21,274 nucleotides of DNA from JANQIV01 sp050117315 (GTDB lineage Bacteria > Bacteroidota > Ignavibacteria > Ignavibacteriales > Melioribacteraceae). The DNA is taken from contig JASFMY010000124.1 in the NCBI GenBank assembly GCA_050117315.1, positions 1 to 21,274 on the forward strand, given 5' to 3'. Under the pieces are notes generated by a model that was not told the DNA's origin, did no database searches, and was given only the letters and a program-made list of their open reading frames with translations. The position numbers and the translations under genes were made by a program. Position 1 is the stretch's first letter, and the number at the start of each line of letters is the position of its first letter. Below, piece by piece: positions 7,954 to 15,891 of the stretch.

Positions 7954-10368
7954 TCATTCACTGCGTAGTGACTTTGCAGGATTTACCCGTGCAGCTCTAA
8001 TTGATTGATAAGATACGGTAAGCAGCGCAATAAACAATGCAGATATGCCCGATATTATAAAAGGTCCCAAACCTATGGGGGTCCTGTAATAGAATCCTTC
8101 AAGCCATAAGTTTATTGCATAATAGCTCAAAGGCCATGCTATTACATTTGCAATTAACACCCATTTAAGAAAATCTTTTGCAAGCAGGTAAACAATTGAT
8201 GTCTCATGTGAGCCCAAAACTTTTCTAATTGCAATTTCGGACATCTTTTGTTCAACAGAGTATGAGACTAACCCCAGTAATCCTAGACAACCTATCAAAA
8301 TTGCAACCCCGGAAAAGTAAGCTATGTTGGTAGCAAAGTCCCTATCGTTGTTAAATTGTTGGTCGAATAATACATCTAAAAATTGGTAGTTAAAATTAAT
8401 GTTTGGAAATACTTCTTCATAAATTTTCTGTATTTCTGTTATAGTTCCATTTATTGCTCCGCCGGCAAGCCTAACACTGATAATAAAAGTGTTCTGTGTA
8501 TTTAACTGGAAGAATAAAGGTTCAACACCCTGTCTTGCGTTTGAAAAATGAAAATCTTTTACTACTCCAACAACACGTTTTGAAGTCGTGCTTCCGTCAA
8601 TTTCAATTAAGTCAAGCCTTTTGCCGATGGGGTTATCCCACCCTGCTTTTCTGGCAGCAGTCTCATTTACAAGAACTGCGTTTGCAGTATCGGAAGAAAA
8701 CTCCCTTTTAAAACCTCTTCCTTCTGTCATATTGATTTTTAGTACATCAAAGAAGTTTTCATCTATTGCAAGCTGCTGAAACATCTGGCTTTCATCTCTT
8801 GTAGCGCCTTCGGGTATAATTTCGTAACGAATCAAATCGCCGCCGAATATTCCGCTTGATCTTCCAACTGATACAACCCCGGGTAGCGCTTCTATTCTAT
8901 TTCTAAACAAATCGCTTTGATTATTCGGGGGAGCGAACATTCTTATAACCTGGTCTCTATTGTAACCAAGGTCAATCGATTTCAAATATTCTATCTGATC
9001 GTAAATTAACAGTACACATATTATTAATGATATTGAAACAGCAAACTGGCAAAGAACAAGCACCCTTCTAACTAAAGTACCAATACTGCTTTTATGAAAC
9101 TCACCTTTTAAAACAGTAACCGGCTTAAAGGAAGATAATATAATTGCAGGGTAAATGCCTGCAGCAATTCCAATAACCACGGCAACAAGAATTAAAACTG
9201 CCAGTAAAACAGGGTTAGCCAAAAAATTAATATCAAGCTGTTTGCCTAATATGTTCTGCATATAAGGAACACTTACCTGTACAATTATTAAAGCCAATGT
9301 CATGGCAATTAGTGTAACAAAAACCGATTCGCCCAAAAACTGTTTAATGAGCATTGATTTGGTAGAGCCGATAACTTTTCTCATTCCAACTTCACGTGCC
9401 CGTTTTGATGCCCTTGCACTTGAGAGATTTATAAAATTAATTGCCGCAACAAGTGTTATCATTATTCCGATTACCGCTAACGCGTAAACGACGGTTGCAT
9501 CGTTTTTGCCCCTGTTGCTGCCGTCGTAACGGTGGTCTGTTGAACCCAGGTGAACATCTGATAATGGCTGTAATTTTGTTTTATATATTTCAGGTAAGTC
9601 ATGTGAGAAAGATAAGTCCGTCATTTTCTGAGCAACCTCTTTATAATCAGCGCCCGGGATCAATTTCACATAGCCCTGCAGCATAAGATTTTCCCACGAA
9701 TCCCACCATTGCGGGTTTGTTTCAACCCTCAGCGGAATTATAAATTGAAATTGTATGTGTGAATTTGTCGGCGGCTTTTCAATTAAACCGATAACGTAAG
9801 GCTCAATGTTGTTATTACCCGGACCGGTAAACTGCAGCGTTATATTTTTCCCGATTGGATCTTCGCCGGGAAATAGTAACTCCGCAGCATCGGGTGTAAT
9901 TAAAATTCCGTTTGGATCTACTAATGCCTTTCCCCTGTCACCGCTGATAATATCAAAGCTGAAAATTTCGAGAAACTCCGGCTCGGCTATAAAACCTTGC
10001 AGGTTAAATGCATTGTCCGCGCTTAATTCGTTTGGAGGTACATTGCCTGGTGCAACAAACGGTTGCCCCATTGCAAAAACCCTTGCCGCTTCAACCACTT
10101 CGGGAATCGATTCTTTTGAAGCAGGAATTAAAGGACCTGCTGTGATTGAGTAAGTCATCTCGCCGGACTTTGTTGTTTCGGTAGATAAAACACGGTATAT
10201 GTTTTCAGCATCTTCGTGGAAATTGTCGTAAGTAAGATCGTCAATCACATAAAAGGTGATAATAATCGAAATTGACAACCCGATCGTAAGGCCGAATATA
10301 TTAATAAACGAATAAGCTTTCTGGCGTTTGATGTTTCGGATTGCAACCAATAGAAAATTCTTAAGCAT
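7954..10368 (-). CDS. ABC transporter permease, FtsX/MacB type
   Basis: An 804-aa inner-membrane permease of the MacB/FtsX superfamily, in the long form with two FtsX domains frequent in Bacteroidota-related genomes. Order: N-terminal membrane span at about 20-42, a large extracytoplasmic MacB-PCD-like domain, a first FtsX block with AREVGMRKVIGSTKSML near residue 330, further spans, a second extracytoplasmic domain, and a second FtsX block with IAIRKVLGSHETSIVYLLAK near residue 715, closing with membrane spans and the usual YPAxxx/ARVNPAKSLR-type end. Such permeases work with a LolD/MacB-like ATPase, which is not encoded in this window. A GGGGG element 5 nt before the ATG supports the start. 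The substrate cannot be inferred; export or mechanotransmission across the envelope is the family role. It ends in a clear terminator. Confidence 0.93.
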   Translation of the reverse strand: MLKNFLLVAIRNIKRQKAYSFINIFGLTIGLSISIIITFYVIDDLTYDNFHEDAENIYRVLSTETTKSGEMTYSITAGPLIPASKESIPEVVEAARVFAMGQPFVAPGNVPPNELSADNAFNLQGFIAEPEFLEIFSFDIISGDRGKALVDPNGILITPDAAELLFPGEDPIGKNITLQFTGPGNNNIEPYVIGLIEKPPTNSHIQFQFIIPLRVETNPQWWDSWENLMLQGYVKLIPGADYKEVAQKMTDLSFSHDLPEIYKTKLQPLSDVHLGSTDHRYDGSNRGKNDATVVYALAVIGIMITLVAAINFINLSSARASKRAREVGMRKVIGSTKSMLIKQFLGESVFVTLIAMTLALIIVQVSVPYMQNILGKQLDINFLANPVLLAVLILVAVVIGIAAGIYPAIILSSFKPVTVLKGEFHKSSIGTLVRRVLVLCQFAVSISLIICVLLIYDQIEYLKSIDLGYNRDQVIRMFAPPNNQSDLFRNRIEALPGVVSVGRSSGIFGGDLIRYEIIPEGATRDESQMFQQLAIDENFFDVLKINMTEGRGFKREFSSDTANAVLVNETAARKAGWDNPIGKRLDLIEIDGSTTSKRVVGVVKDFHFSNARQGVEPLFFQLNTQNTFIISVRLAGGAINGTITEIQKIYEEVFPNINFNYQFLDVLFDQQFNNDRDFATNIAYFSGVAILIGCLGLLGLVSYSVEQKMSEIAIRKVLGSHETSIVYLLAKDFLKWVLIANVIAWPLSYYAINLWLEGFYYRTPIGLGPFIISGISALFIALLTVSYQSIRAARVNPAKSLRSE

Positions 10369-10773
10369 AATTACCCCCGCTTGCTGTTGAATTTTTCAGG
10401 TTTATTTATGGATATAAGACTACAGACGTTTTAAAATAGGATTTGTTGTATTGATTTTATAGAGAATTTTCTTTTTGAATTTTTGATTATTACCTGTATT
10501 CAATGATCCGTTAATATTGCAAAATTTTTGTTTTCTAATAGGATGAGCAGCTCTGTAATAAAGGTGGGACGTATATATCAGAGGCAATATTATATACAGT
10601 TTCATAACTAATTAAACAGCAATCTTTTTTTTGTTCCGATCTATATCTTAGAAAATTACCCAAAATATTAAATAATCTTTGATTTTTTCCGGTTATTATC
10701 TGGTTAATAGAAAAAGTTATGCATTCGTTAATTGAGAAAATACTTCGACTCTTTTTAATAAATTCAGGTAACA
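10369..10773. other. Divergent intergenic region, no gene seen
   Basis: These 405 bp separate the minus-strand permease from the plus-strand ammonium transporter, so promoters in both directions must lie here or nearby. Open frames in the interval lack recognisable products, overlap one another and look like chance AT-rich frames. I looked for a sigma-54 element (GG-N10-GC type), expected for some nitrogen-regulated amt genes, and saw none. I see no strong hairpin and no repeat. Confidence 0.5.
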
Positions 10774-11934
10774 ATGGAAAACAACATTTATTTATTCTTA
10801 AGAAAATGGTTTTTCTCAAGCTTATTTTTTTTGATTTTATCTAGTCCGGTATTATCTGCATCAACTCCCGATCTTAGTGATGTAATAAAAGGCTCGGAGA
10901 TCCTAAGCAAAAATATTGATATCATATGGGTTTTACTCTGTTCGGTCCTGGTATTCTTTATGCAGGCGGGTTTTATGTGTCTTGAAACAGGTATGGCAAG
11001 GGCTAAGAACTCTATTAATGTGGCGGTTAAAAACATGGTAGATTTTTTAATAGCTGTTGGGGCTTTCTGGATATTAGGTTTCGGATTGATGTTTGGCGAC
11101 AGTTATTTAGGAATAATAGGCACTACAAACTTTTTTGCAGATATAGGTCACAGCTCCTGGTTTGCCACTTTCTTTGTTTTTCAGGTTGTCTTTGTTGGGA
11201 CTGCTGCAACAATAGATTCTGGTGCCGTTGCAGAACGAACTAAGTTTGTAACCTATATTATTATTTCTCTATTTACTACACTCATTATTTATCCGGTTTT
11301 TGGGCACTGGGCATGGGGAAGTTTTTTTAACGGTGAATCTCCCGGATGGCTTGAAAATTTGGGGTTTATTGATTTTGCCGGTTCTTCGGTAGTGCATTCT
11401 GTGGGGGGATGGGTGGTTTTGGCAGGTGTAATTGCTGTTGGACCCAGAATTGGAAAATTTGATATTAATGGTAAACCAAGGAAATTACAACCGCATAACC
11501 TTATTTTAGTTTATTTAGGTACATTTATTTTGTTTGTAGGTTGGTTCGGTTTCAATGCCGGAAGCACTTTACAGCTTACACCTCTTATTGCAGTTATTGC
11601 ATTGAATACGGTGGTGGCTGCATCGTTCGGAGGGTTAACCTGCGGAATCCTCAGCTGGTTATTATCAAGTTCAAAAATCCCTGAAGCAGATATGATTGCC
11701 AACGGGGTAATTGGAGGATTAGTAGGAATTACTGCAGGCTGTGCAAGTGTTAGTCCTACCGGCGCTGTTGCTATTGGAATTGGCGGGGGAATTACTGTCT
11801 ATTTGGGAATATATTTGATGGAGAACGTTCTAAAACTTGATGACGTGGTTGGTGCAGTTGCGGTACACGGATTCACAGGGGCATGGGGAACACTGGCTGT
11901 CGGCTTGTTTATTACCGATGCTAACTGGGATTAA
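10774..11934 (+). CDS. amt: Ammonium transporter Amt domain (N-terminal part of a broken Amt-MCP fusion)
   Basis: Amt/Rh-family ammonium channel, 386 aa to the first stop. A signal-peptide-like N-terminus (hydrophobic 13-28, likely cleavage after VLSA) precedes the spans, as in AmtB. Landmarks are GFMCLETGMARAKNS (66-80), GHWAWG (177-182), DFAGSSVVHSVGGW with the first pore His (H208), and AVAVHGFTGAWGTLAVGLF with the second (H365). The frame stops in DANWD, just before the last membrane helix. The missing end (LTRLEQIGVQALGVV...) is read in another frame from 11925, so the gene is frame-broken rather than naturally ended. The change corresponds to one missing base, or equivalent, near TGGGATTAA (11926-11934). 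In the intact form it would be an ammonium sensor joined to a chemotaxis domain. Whether the break is biological or an assembly error cannot be decided here. Confidence 0.9.
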   Translation: MENNIYLFLRKWFFSSLFFLILSSPVLSASTPDLSDVIKGSEILSKNIDIIWVLLCSVLVFFMQAGFMCLETGMARAKNSINVAVKNMVDFLIAVGAFWILGFGLMFGDSYLGIIGTTNFFADIGHSSWFATFFVFQVVFVGTAATIDSGAVAERTKFVTYIIISLFTTLIIYPVFGHWAWGSFFNGESPGWLENLGFIDFAGSSVVHSVGGWVVLAGVIAVGPRIGKFDINGKPRKLQPHNLILVYLGTFILFVGWFGFNAGSTLQLTPLIAVIALNTVVAASFGGLTCGILSWLLSSSKIPEADMIANGVIGGLVGITAGCASVSPTGAVAIGIGGGITVYLGIYLMENVLKLDDVVGAVAVHGFTGAWGTLAVGLFITDANWD

Positions 11935-11939
11935 CACGG

Positions 11940-13190
11940 TTGGAACAGATTGGAGTCCAGGCGCTTGGAGTTGTATCATGTTTTATCTGGGCTTTTGGCA
12001 CGGCATCTATTATTGTTAGAACGATCAGAAAATTTACACCTCTTCGCGTAAGCGAGAAAGACGAAATTCTAGGATTGAACATATCTGAACATGGAGCTAG
12101 TTCAAGTCTTATTGATTTAGCTAACGCAATGAAAGTTCTTGTTGAAGACGGAAAGTATGATGATTCAAAAAAGGTAGAAGTAGAAATCGGTACTGAAATA
12201 GGGGATTTGGCTCAGTGCTATAACAAACTAATTGATACTACAATTAAAGAGCAAGGTCTTACTAAGGAAACTCTGGCAAAATTGAAGTTCGAAAAACAGC
12301 AGACTCAAGAAGCATTGGTTTCGCTTGAAAGAGAGAAGGAAAAGGCTACTGAAACCTTGAGGCGTCTTGAAAACGAAGAAGAAATCTCAAGAAGTAATCT
12401 GGAACAACTTAAAAGACAGCGTGAAATTACTAAGAATGAACTTACCAAATATAACGATTATATGAAGGTTAATGTTTTGGACATTCAGGAAAGAACAAAA
12501 GAAATGCAGCAAATTCTTCAAGATACGTTTCTTGTTACCGATAGTTTATCGTGTGCTGTTGGGCAGGTGGTCAATACATTTAATTTCCTTAAGGCTACTA
12601 TGAACGAAATTCTTTCCACGATGAATGATTCAACAAAAGTAACCGATGAAGCGGTGAAGCAGATGATGTCGGTAGAAGGGAATACAAAACATTTAACTAG
12701 TTCGGTTACTGAAATTCAACACATATTGGATGTAATAAATAACGTTGCGGATAAAACAAATCTACTGTCCAATGCTGCTATAGAAGCTGCCAGAGCCGGC
12801 GAAGCAGGTAATGGTTTTGTAGTTGTAGCAAATGAGGTAAAAAAATTAGCCGAACAGACATCTCTAAATACATCCGAAATAAAAGTTCAAATAGAGTCTG
12901 TCCAGAATCATACAAGAACTACTGCTGATTCAATTGATTATTCGAATGACCTAATAAAGAAAATAAATGGACTTAATTCTGTTATTTCGGAAAAAGTAAA
13001 TCTTCAGGGTTATAAAGCTGAGGAAGTAAACAAATTTGTTAAAACTACACATACCAATGTAAACGATGTTGTTGAAAAAATTAGAAAAGTTATGGAAAGT
13101 ACTGGGAATATTTCCAATAGGGTAGCAGAGTTTTATGATGAATTTCTTAAGATACTCCGATCATCCGAAGAAATTTTACAGGAGTCCTAA
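11940..13190 (+). CDS. C-terminal part of Amt-MCP fusion: last Amt helix, HAMP-like linker, coiled coil, MCP signalling domain
   Basis: Residues 1-32 are the final Amt helix (EQIGVQALGVVSCFIWAFG), followed by LRVSEKDEILGLNISEHGASS, the standard Amt cytoplasmic end. Residues about 55-102 are HAMP-like (VEVEIGTEIGDLAQCYNKLI). Residues 103-175 are a charged coiled coil. From 176 to the end is a complete MCP hairpin with arms of similar length around a tip at 267-307 (NLLSNAAIEAARAGEAGNG). This would couple ammonium sensing or transport to CheA/CheW. The tip lacks one residue relative to the usual NLLALNAAIEAARAGE. The frame is open from 11925, and TTG 11940 is only a formal start: this is the continuation of the Amt gene upstream. 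Unless frameshifting occurs, the fragment would have no Amt pore. Confidence 0.85.
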   Translation: MEQIGVQALGVVSCFIWAFGTASIIVRTIRKFTPLRVSEKDEILGLNISEHGASSSLIDLANAMKVLVEDGKYDDSKKVEVEIGTEIGDLAQCYNKLIDTTIKEQGLTKETLAKLKFEKQQTQEALVSLEREKEKATETLRRLENEEEISRSNLEQLKRQREITKNELTKYNDYMKVNVLDIQERTKEMQQILQDTFLVTDSLSCAVGQVVNTFNFLKATMNEILSTMNDSTKVTDEAVKQMMSVEGNTKHLTSSVTEIQHILDVINNVADKTNLLSNAAIEAARAGEAGNGFVVVANEVKKLAEQTSLNTSEIKVQIESVQNHTRTTADSIDYSNDLIKKINGLNSVISEKVNLQGYKAEEVNKFVKTTHTNVNDVVEKIRKVMESTGNISNRVAEFYDEFLKILRSSEEILQES

Positions 13191-13228
13191 TTAAGACATT
13201 TATTAGACTTGTTGCAAACATAAAAAGG

Positions 13229-13630
13229 ATGGTACTGAAAGTAACCGAAGCAATCCAGGTTGAAGCAAAAGAAGCAGATAGCTCAATGGGTGAAGCAAGG
13301 TCTTCTGTTTTAAACGGCAAGAAAATTACGGAAGAAGTAGAAGAGGTGCTAAATCAAATTTTTGAAAGTGCCAATAATGTTTCAGCACAAATTGAACAGG
13401 TAGCTTCGGCAAGCGAACAGCAGTCATCAACTGCCGAGCAAATAAGTAAAAATATTGAAAGTATAAATACGGTTTCGAATGAAACTGCTCAAAGTACTAC
13501 ACAGATTTCTTTAGCCGCGGAAGACTTAAACAGGCTCACTGAAAACTTGAGCCAATTAATAAACCAATTTAAATTAGAACATTCCCAAAATCGGGTAGAA
13601 ACTATGGAGAATAATTTTTTTCTTAACTAA
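13229..13630 (+). pseudogene. Orphan C-terminal arm of an MCP signalling domain
   Basis: The 133 codons encode only the descending arm and end of an MCP: IQVEAKEADSSMGEARSSV, then IEQVASASEQQSSTAEQIS and a final ...LSQLINQF, typical of MCP C-termini. The hairpin tip, the ascending arm and any sensor are absent. The frame is open back to 13151, overlapping the end of the preceding MCP in a different frame. The upstream MCP already has a complete C-terminal arm, so this is not simply its missing end. A 5'-truncated remnant of a second MCP gene is the best reading. The ATG at 13229 (IKRMVLK) follows AAAAGG, so expression of a coiled-coil fragment is possible. A stem-loop follows it. Confidence 0.6.
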
Positions 13631-13671
13631 TATTTTTAATAGAGAGTCTGTTGACAAAGTCTAAAACTATA

Positions 13672-13722
13672 AAATCCCCGGAATCTTCACTTGTCCCGAG
13701 TGCAGGTAGATTTCGGGGATTT
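13672..13722. terminator. Bidirectional stem-loop terminator between convergent genes
   Basis: Arms 13672-13686 (AAATCCCCGGAATCT) and 13708-13722 (AGATTTCGGGGATTT) pair over 15 bp with one mismatch. The loop contains a small inner CACT/AGTG pair. On the minus strand the stem is followed by ATTTTATAGTTTT, and on the plus strand only by a short TTT. It would best end the macrodomain operon and may also serve the MCP remnant. The 3' arm is the same 15 bases as at 7869-7883. Confidence 0.55.
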
Positions 13723-13735
13723 ACAAGCTCAAAAA

Positions 13736-14239
13736 TTATAAAAGCAGATTGAAATTATCGTAATCCTTTTCACTAAAGCAAACAAAAAGGATTTTTTCAA
13801 AGCCGTTATTATTAGTTAAGAATTCACGTGCCGTTTTAATGGCTATTCTGCTTGCCCGTTCAAATGGAAAGCCGTAAACACCTGTGCTTATTGAGGGAAA
13901 AGCAATTGTTTTTATATTGTTTTGAAGAGCGAGCACTAACGAGTTGTAGTAACAATTTTTTAATAATTCGTCTTCATTTGAATTACCACCTCTCCACACA
14001 GGTCCTACCGTATGAATAACATACTTTGCCGGGAGGTTATAGCCCCTTGTAATTTTTGCCTGTCCTGTTTCACACCCGTTAAGTGTTTTGCATTCTCTTA
14101 ACAGTTCGGGACCCGCAGCACGATGGATAGCTCCGTCAACACCGCCGCCGCCGAGAAGTAAATTATTGGCAGCGTTCACAATTGCGTCAACTTTAAGGGT
14201 TGTAATATCTCCTTTGACTACTTCCATTACTGAACTCAT
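13736..14239 (-). CDS. Macrodomain protein (ADP-ribose / O-acetyl-ADP-ribose hydrolase-like)
   Basis: A 167-aa stand-alone macrodomain of the YmdB/MacroD class, which binds ADP-ribose and removes O-acetyl or protein-linked mono-ADP-ribose. Motifs: GDITTLKVDAIVNAAN (10-25) with the Asn pair of the MacroD type, LLGGGGVDGAIHRAAG (28-43) with the catalytic-loop Asp, YVIHTVGPVW (73-82), and the phosphate-binding loop FPSISTGVYGFP (114-125). It is complete and undamaged. It is the last gene of a minus-strand run TerB-like > cupin > macrodomain, 15 nt after the cupin stop. ATG 14227 is an alternative start four codons in. Confidence 0.93.
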   Translation of the reverse strand: MSSVMEVVKGDITTLKVDAIVNAANNLLLGGGGVDGAIHRAAGPELLRECKTLNGCETGQAKITRGYNLPAKYVIHTVGPVWRGGNSNEDELLKNCYYNSLVLALQNNIKTIAFPSISTGVYGFPFERASRIAIKTAREFLTNNNGFEKILFVCFSEKDYDNFNLLL

Positions 14240-14254
14240 AAAAATGCCGAATAT

Positions 14255-14758
14255 TTATTTTATTGTAAAATCTTCGATCAGCTTTTTGTGTTGCGGAAAT
14301 TGTTTTATAAGATCGTCCTTTTCGCCCAGAGTAAAGTCTTCAAAATCAAATCCCGGAGAAACGGTACAGCCGACAAGTGAATATGAAAATTTATCAATTG
14401 GTTTTGCTGCAAACCAAATACCTCACTTTACAGTGAACTGTGGAAAATTATTTTCTTCAATGTTGTTTCCGACCAATACATTTGTATAATCGCCCGACTC
14501 ATTAATTAGATGGAGTTGAACAGGACACCCTGAATAAAAATGCCAGGTTTCATCGGAAGCCAATTTATGAAAAGCAGAAAAATTGTTTCCTTCCAGAAGG
14601 TAATAAATTGATGTTGAATAGTTTCTTCCGGATTTGTAAATGGAATTTTTAGAATTAAATTTAAATACTTCCTCTGCCCTGTAAACTTCATTAAAGTAAC
14701 CTCCTTCAGGGTGAGGCTGCAGGTTAAGTTTTTTAATCCAGGTTTTTGCTTTAACCAT
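14255..14758 (-). pseudogene. DUF985-type cupin gene interrupted by one in-frame TGA
   Basis: The first 111 codons (14426-14758) carry the cupin DUF985 signature: LQPHPEGGYFNEVYR (13-27), STSIYYLL, FSAFHKLASDETWHFYSG (60-77) and QLHLI. After QFTVK comes TGA (14425-14423). The same frame then continues, fully homologous, for 56 codons (GIWFAAKP, then YSLVGCTVSPGFDFEDF) to TAA at 14257-14255. Only one codon is wrong, so a point mutation or base-call error is the simplest reading. TGA is a normal stop in neighbouring genes, so recoding is unlikely. Without readthrough the product lacks the last strands of the barrel. Function within the family is poorly defined (sugar-epimerase-like fold). It lies 5 nt after the TerB-like gene. 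Confidence 0.8.
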
Positions 14759-14763
14759 TCGAT

Positions 14764-15180
14764 TTAAATATGATTTTGAACTTCAAGATTAATTTCTTTT
14801 TGGAAAATATTATTCCTGTTGGAATAATTGTTTAATTCGTTCCTGAACCACAAAGGACTTATATTATTTTTAATTGCAATTTGTTCAAGAAATATGTGTT
14901 CGTTTTTATTAATTTCTTGATCGGCAAAAGCCAATTTAATACCATCTTTTAAAAAACTTTGTGCAAAAAGTTTATCGGAAAAAGCCGGTGGTTCGTCTAT
15001 AATATTTTTATTGTATAATATATTATTTATTGCTTCTTCACAAAATGTTTTTTCGAAACCAAGGACTTTTCCAACTTTTTTTATCCAGTTTTTTTCTTCG
15101 GCAGATATTCTTTTGTCTTTCCCTACAAGTAAAAGTAATCCTTTGAAATAATTACTTTTGTCAATAACGTTTAATTTCAT
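14764..15180 (-). CDS. TerB-like small helical protein
   Basis: A 138-aa soluble protein with the double helical repeat of the TerB/DjlA-N-like family: YFKGLLLLVGKDKRISAEEKNWI (about 11-33), then the second half LAFADQEINKNEHIFLEQIA (83-102). In both halves an acidic turn is followed by I...E, as in TerB. TerB proteins are metal-responsive or membrane-stress modules in tellurite-resistance and phage-defence contexts; the role here is unknown. It is the first gene of the minus-strand run with the cupin and macrodomain genes. The ATG at 15180 has no strong ribosome-binding site. Family assignment is from the pattern only. Confidence 0.65.
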   Translation of the reverse strand: MKLNVIDKSNYFKGLLLLVGKDKRISAEEKNWIKKVGKVLGFEKTFCEEAINNILYNKNIIDEPPAFSDKLFAQSFLKDGIKLAFADQEINKNEHIFLEQIAIKNNISPLWFRNELNNYSNRNNIFQKEINLEVQNHI

Positions 15181-15327
15181 TAGGCTGGCTTTCCTCTCAG
15201 TAGTTTATTCAAAAATTTAATCCAACAATACAATCGATAATTAATTGTGCTTTTTTAGACATCCAATTAAAAAAAAAGTTCTGACTTTTTATATGATTTA
15301 AAACGAATTTAACTTAAAAAAATTTCA

Positions 15328-15377
15328 TGTATCAAAGTGAATTTTATCTTAATGTGATACAGGTGAAAGTCCGAGGC
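15328..15377 (+). other. Hairpin followed by GGTGAAAGTCCGAGGC: possible structured RNA leader
   Basis: In an otherwise A/T-only intergenic stretch, TGTATCA (15328-15334) and TGATACA (15355-15361) form a perfect 7-bp inverted repeat, followed directly by GGTGAAAGTCCGAGGC. That string resembles conserved cores of cobalamin riboswitches and some group II introns. The other conserved parts of either class are missing, so no assignment is made. It lies about 80-130 bp upstream of the gene at 15460. Confidence 0.25.
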
Positions 15378-15459
15378 TAAGCGATTTGATAAAAATTAAA
15401 ACTATTTCAACTGGCATCATAATTGAATTACAAATTAATTAAAAAAAAATAGTTTGATA

Positions 15460-15891
15460 ATGGACCTGGTAAAAATTACAAAAGATTTATTACTATACGG
15501 TTCTTTATTATTTGGAATCGTTTTGCTGTTTTCTTTTATTCTCGAAAGGATTAGACAAAAAAGAATAAAAGCAAATAAAGCATCTAAACCTAAATCGAAT
15601 TTGATTCAAAGAGCAAAGTTAACAAGCAACCTCAGTATGTATTCTAAAGACCAGCAATATTTTATTGGTTCATATGATAATGCAACGCGGAATTCAAAGG
15701 AATTAAAGTTTTATCATAACATCAATCAGTGTAACCAGTTCTATTATAGAAATCATTTTCAGAATGATGAAATAATACATGCAAGGGCAAGTATCAATAG
15801 ACAAAGGTATACTATTGTAAATGAAATAATGAAAGAAAATTCTAAGAACTTTAAGAAAATTTATTTAGATAACTACTCTGCTTCAGCATAA
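15460..15891 (+). CDS. Membrane-anchored hypothetical protein (143 aa)
   Basis: Not recognised. One membrane span near the N-terminus (about residues 9-27, LLLYGSLLFGIVLLFSFIL) is followed by a strongly basic juxtamembrane segment (ERIRQKRIKANKASKPK), giving an N-out/C-in anchor. The remaining 100 residues are soluble and rich in Asn, Tyr and Lys. I prefer ATG 15460; an in-frame TTG at 15454 would add two residues. It is followed after 195 bp, with nothing notable in between, by another unrecognised gene on the same strand. The region is AT-rich like the left-edge cassette. Confidence 0.65.
   Translation: MDLVKITKDLLLYGSLLFGIVLLFSFILERIRQKRIKANKASKPKSNLIQRAKLTSNLSMYSKDQQYFIGSYDNATRNSKELKFYHNINQCNQFYYRNHFQNDEIIHARASINRQRYTIVNEIMKENSKNFKKIYLDNYSASA

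Noticed and set aside
10420..10819. Overlapping minus-strand open frames upstream of amt
   Set aside because: They overlap each other and the amt start, lack recognisable sequence and ribosome-binding sites, and look like chance frames in A/T-rich DNA.
11922..11940. Programmed -1 frameshift in the Amt-MCP gene
   Set aside because: No X-XXY-YYZ slippery heptamer and no convincing downstream stem were found; an indel or sequencing error explains it more simply.
14423..14425. Selenocysteine or reassigned TGA in the cupin
   Set aside because: Neighbouring genes end in TGA, no selenocysteine insertion element was seen, and the family has no catalytic Cys at this position.
14088..14489. 133-codon plus-strand frame across the macrodomain and cupin genes
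   Set aside because: Shadow of two recognisable minus-strand genes; its translation has no family resemblance.
15361..15390. Cobalamin riboswitch or group II intron
   Set aside because: Only the GGTGAAAGTCC-like string is present. There is no B12 box, no domain V/VI and no reverse transcriptase gene nearby.
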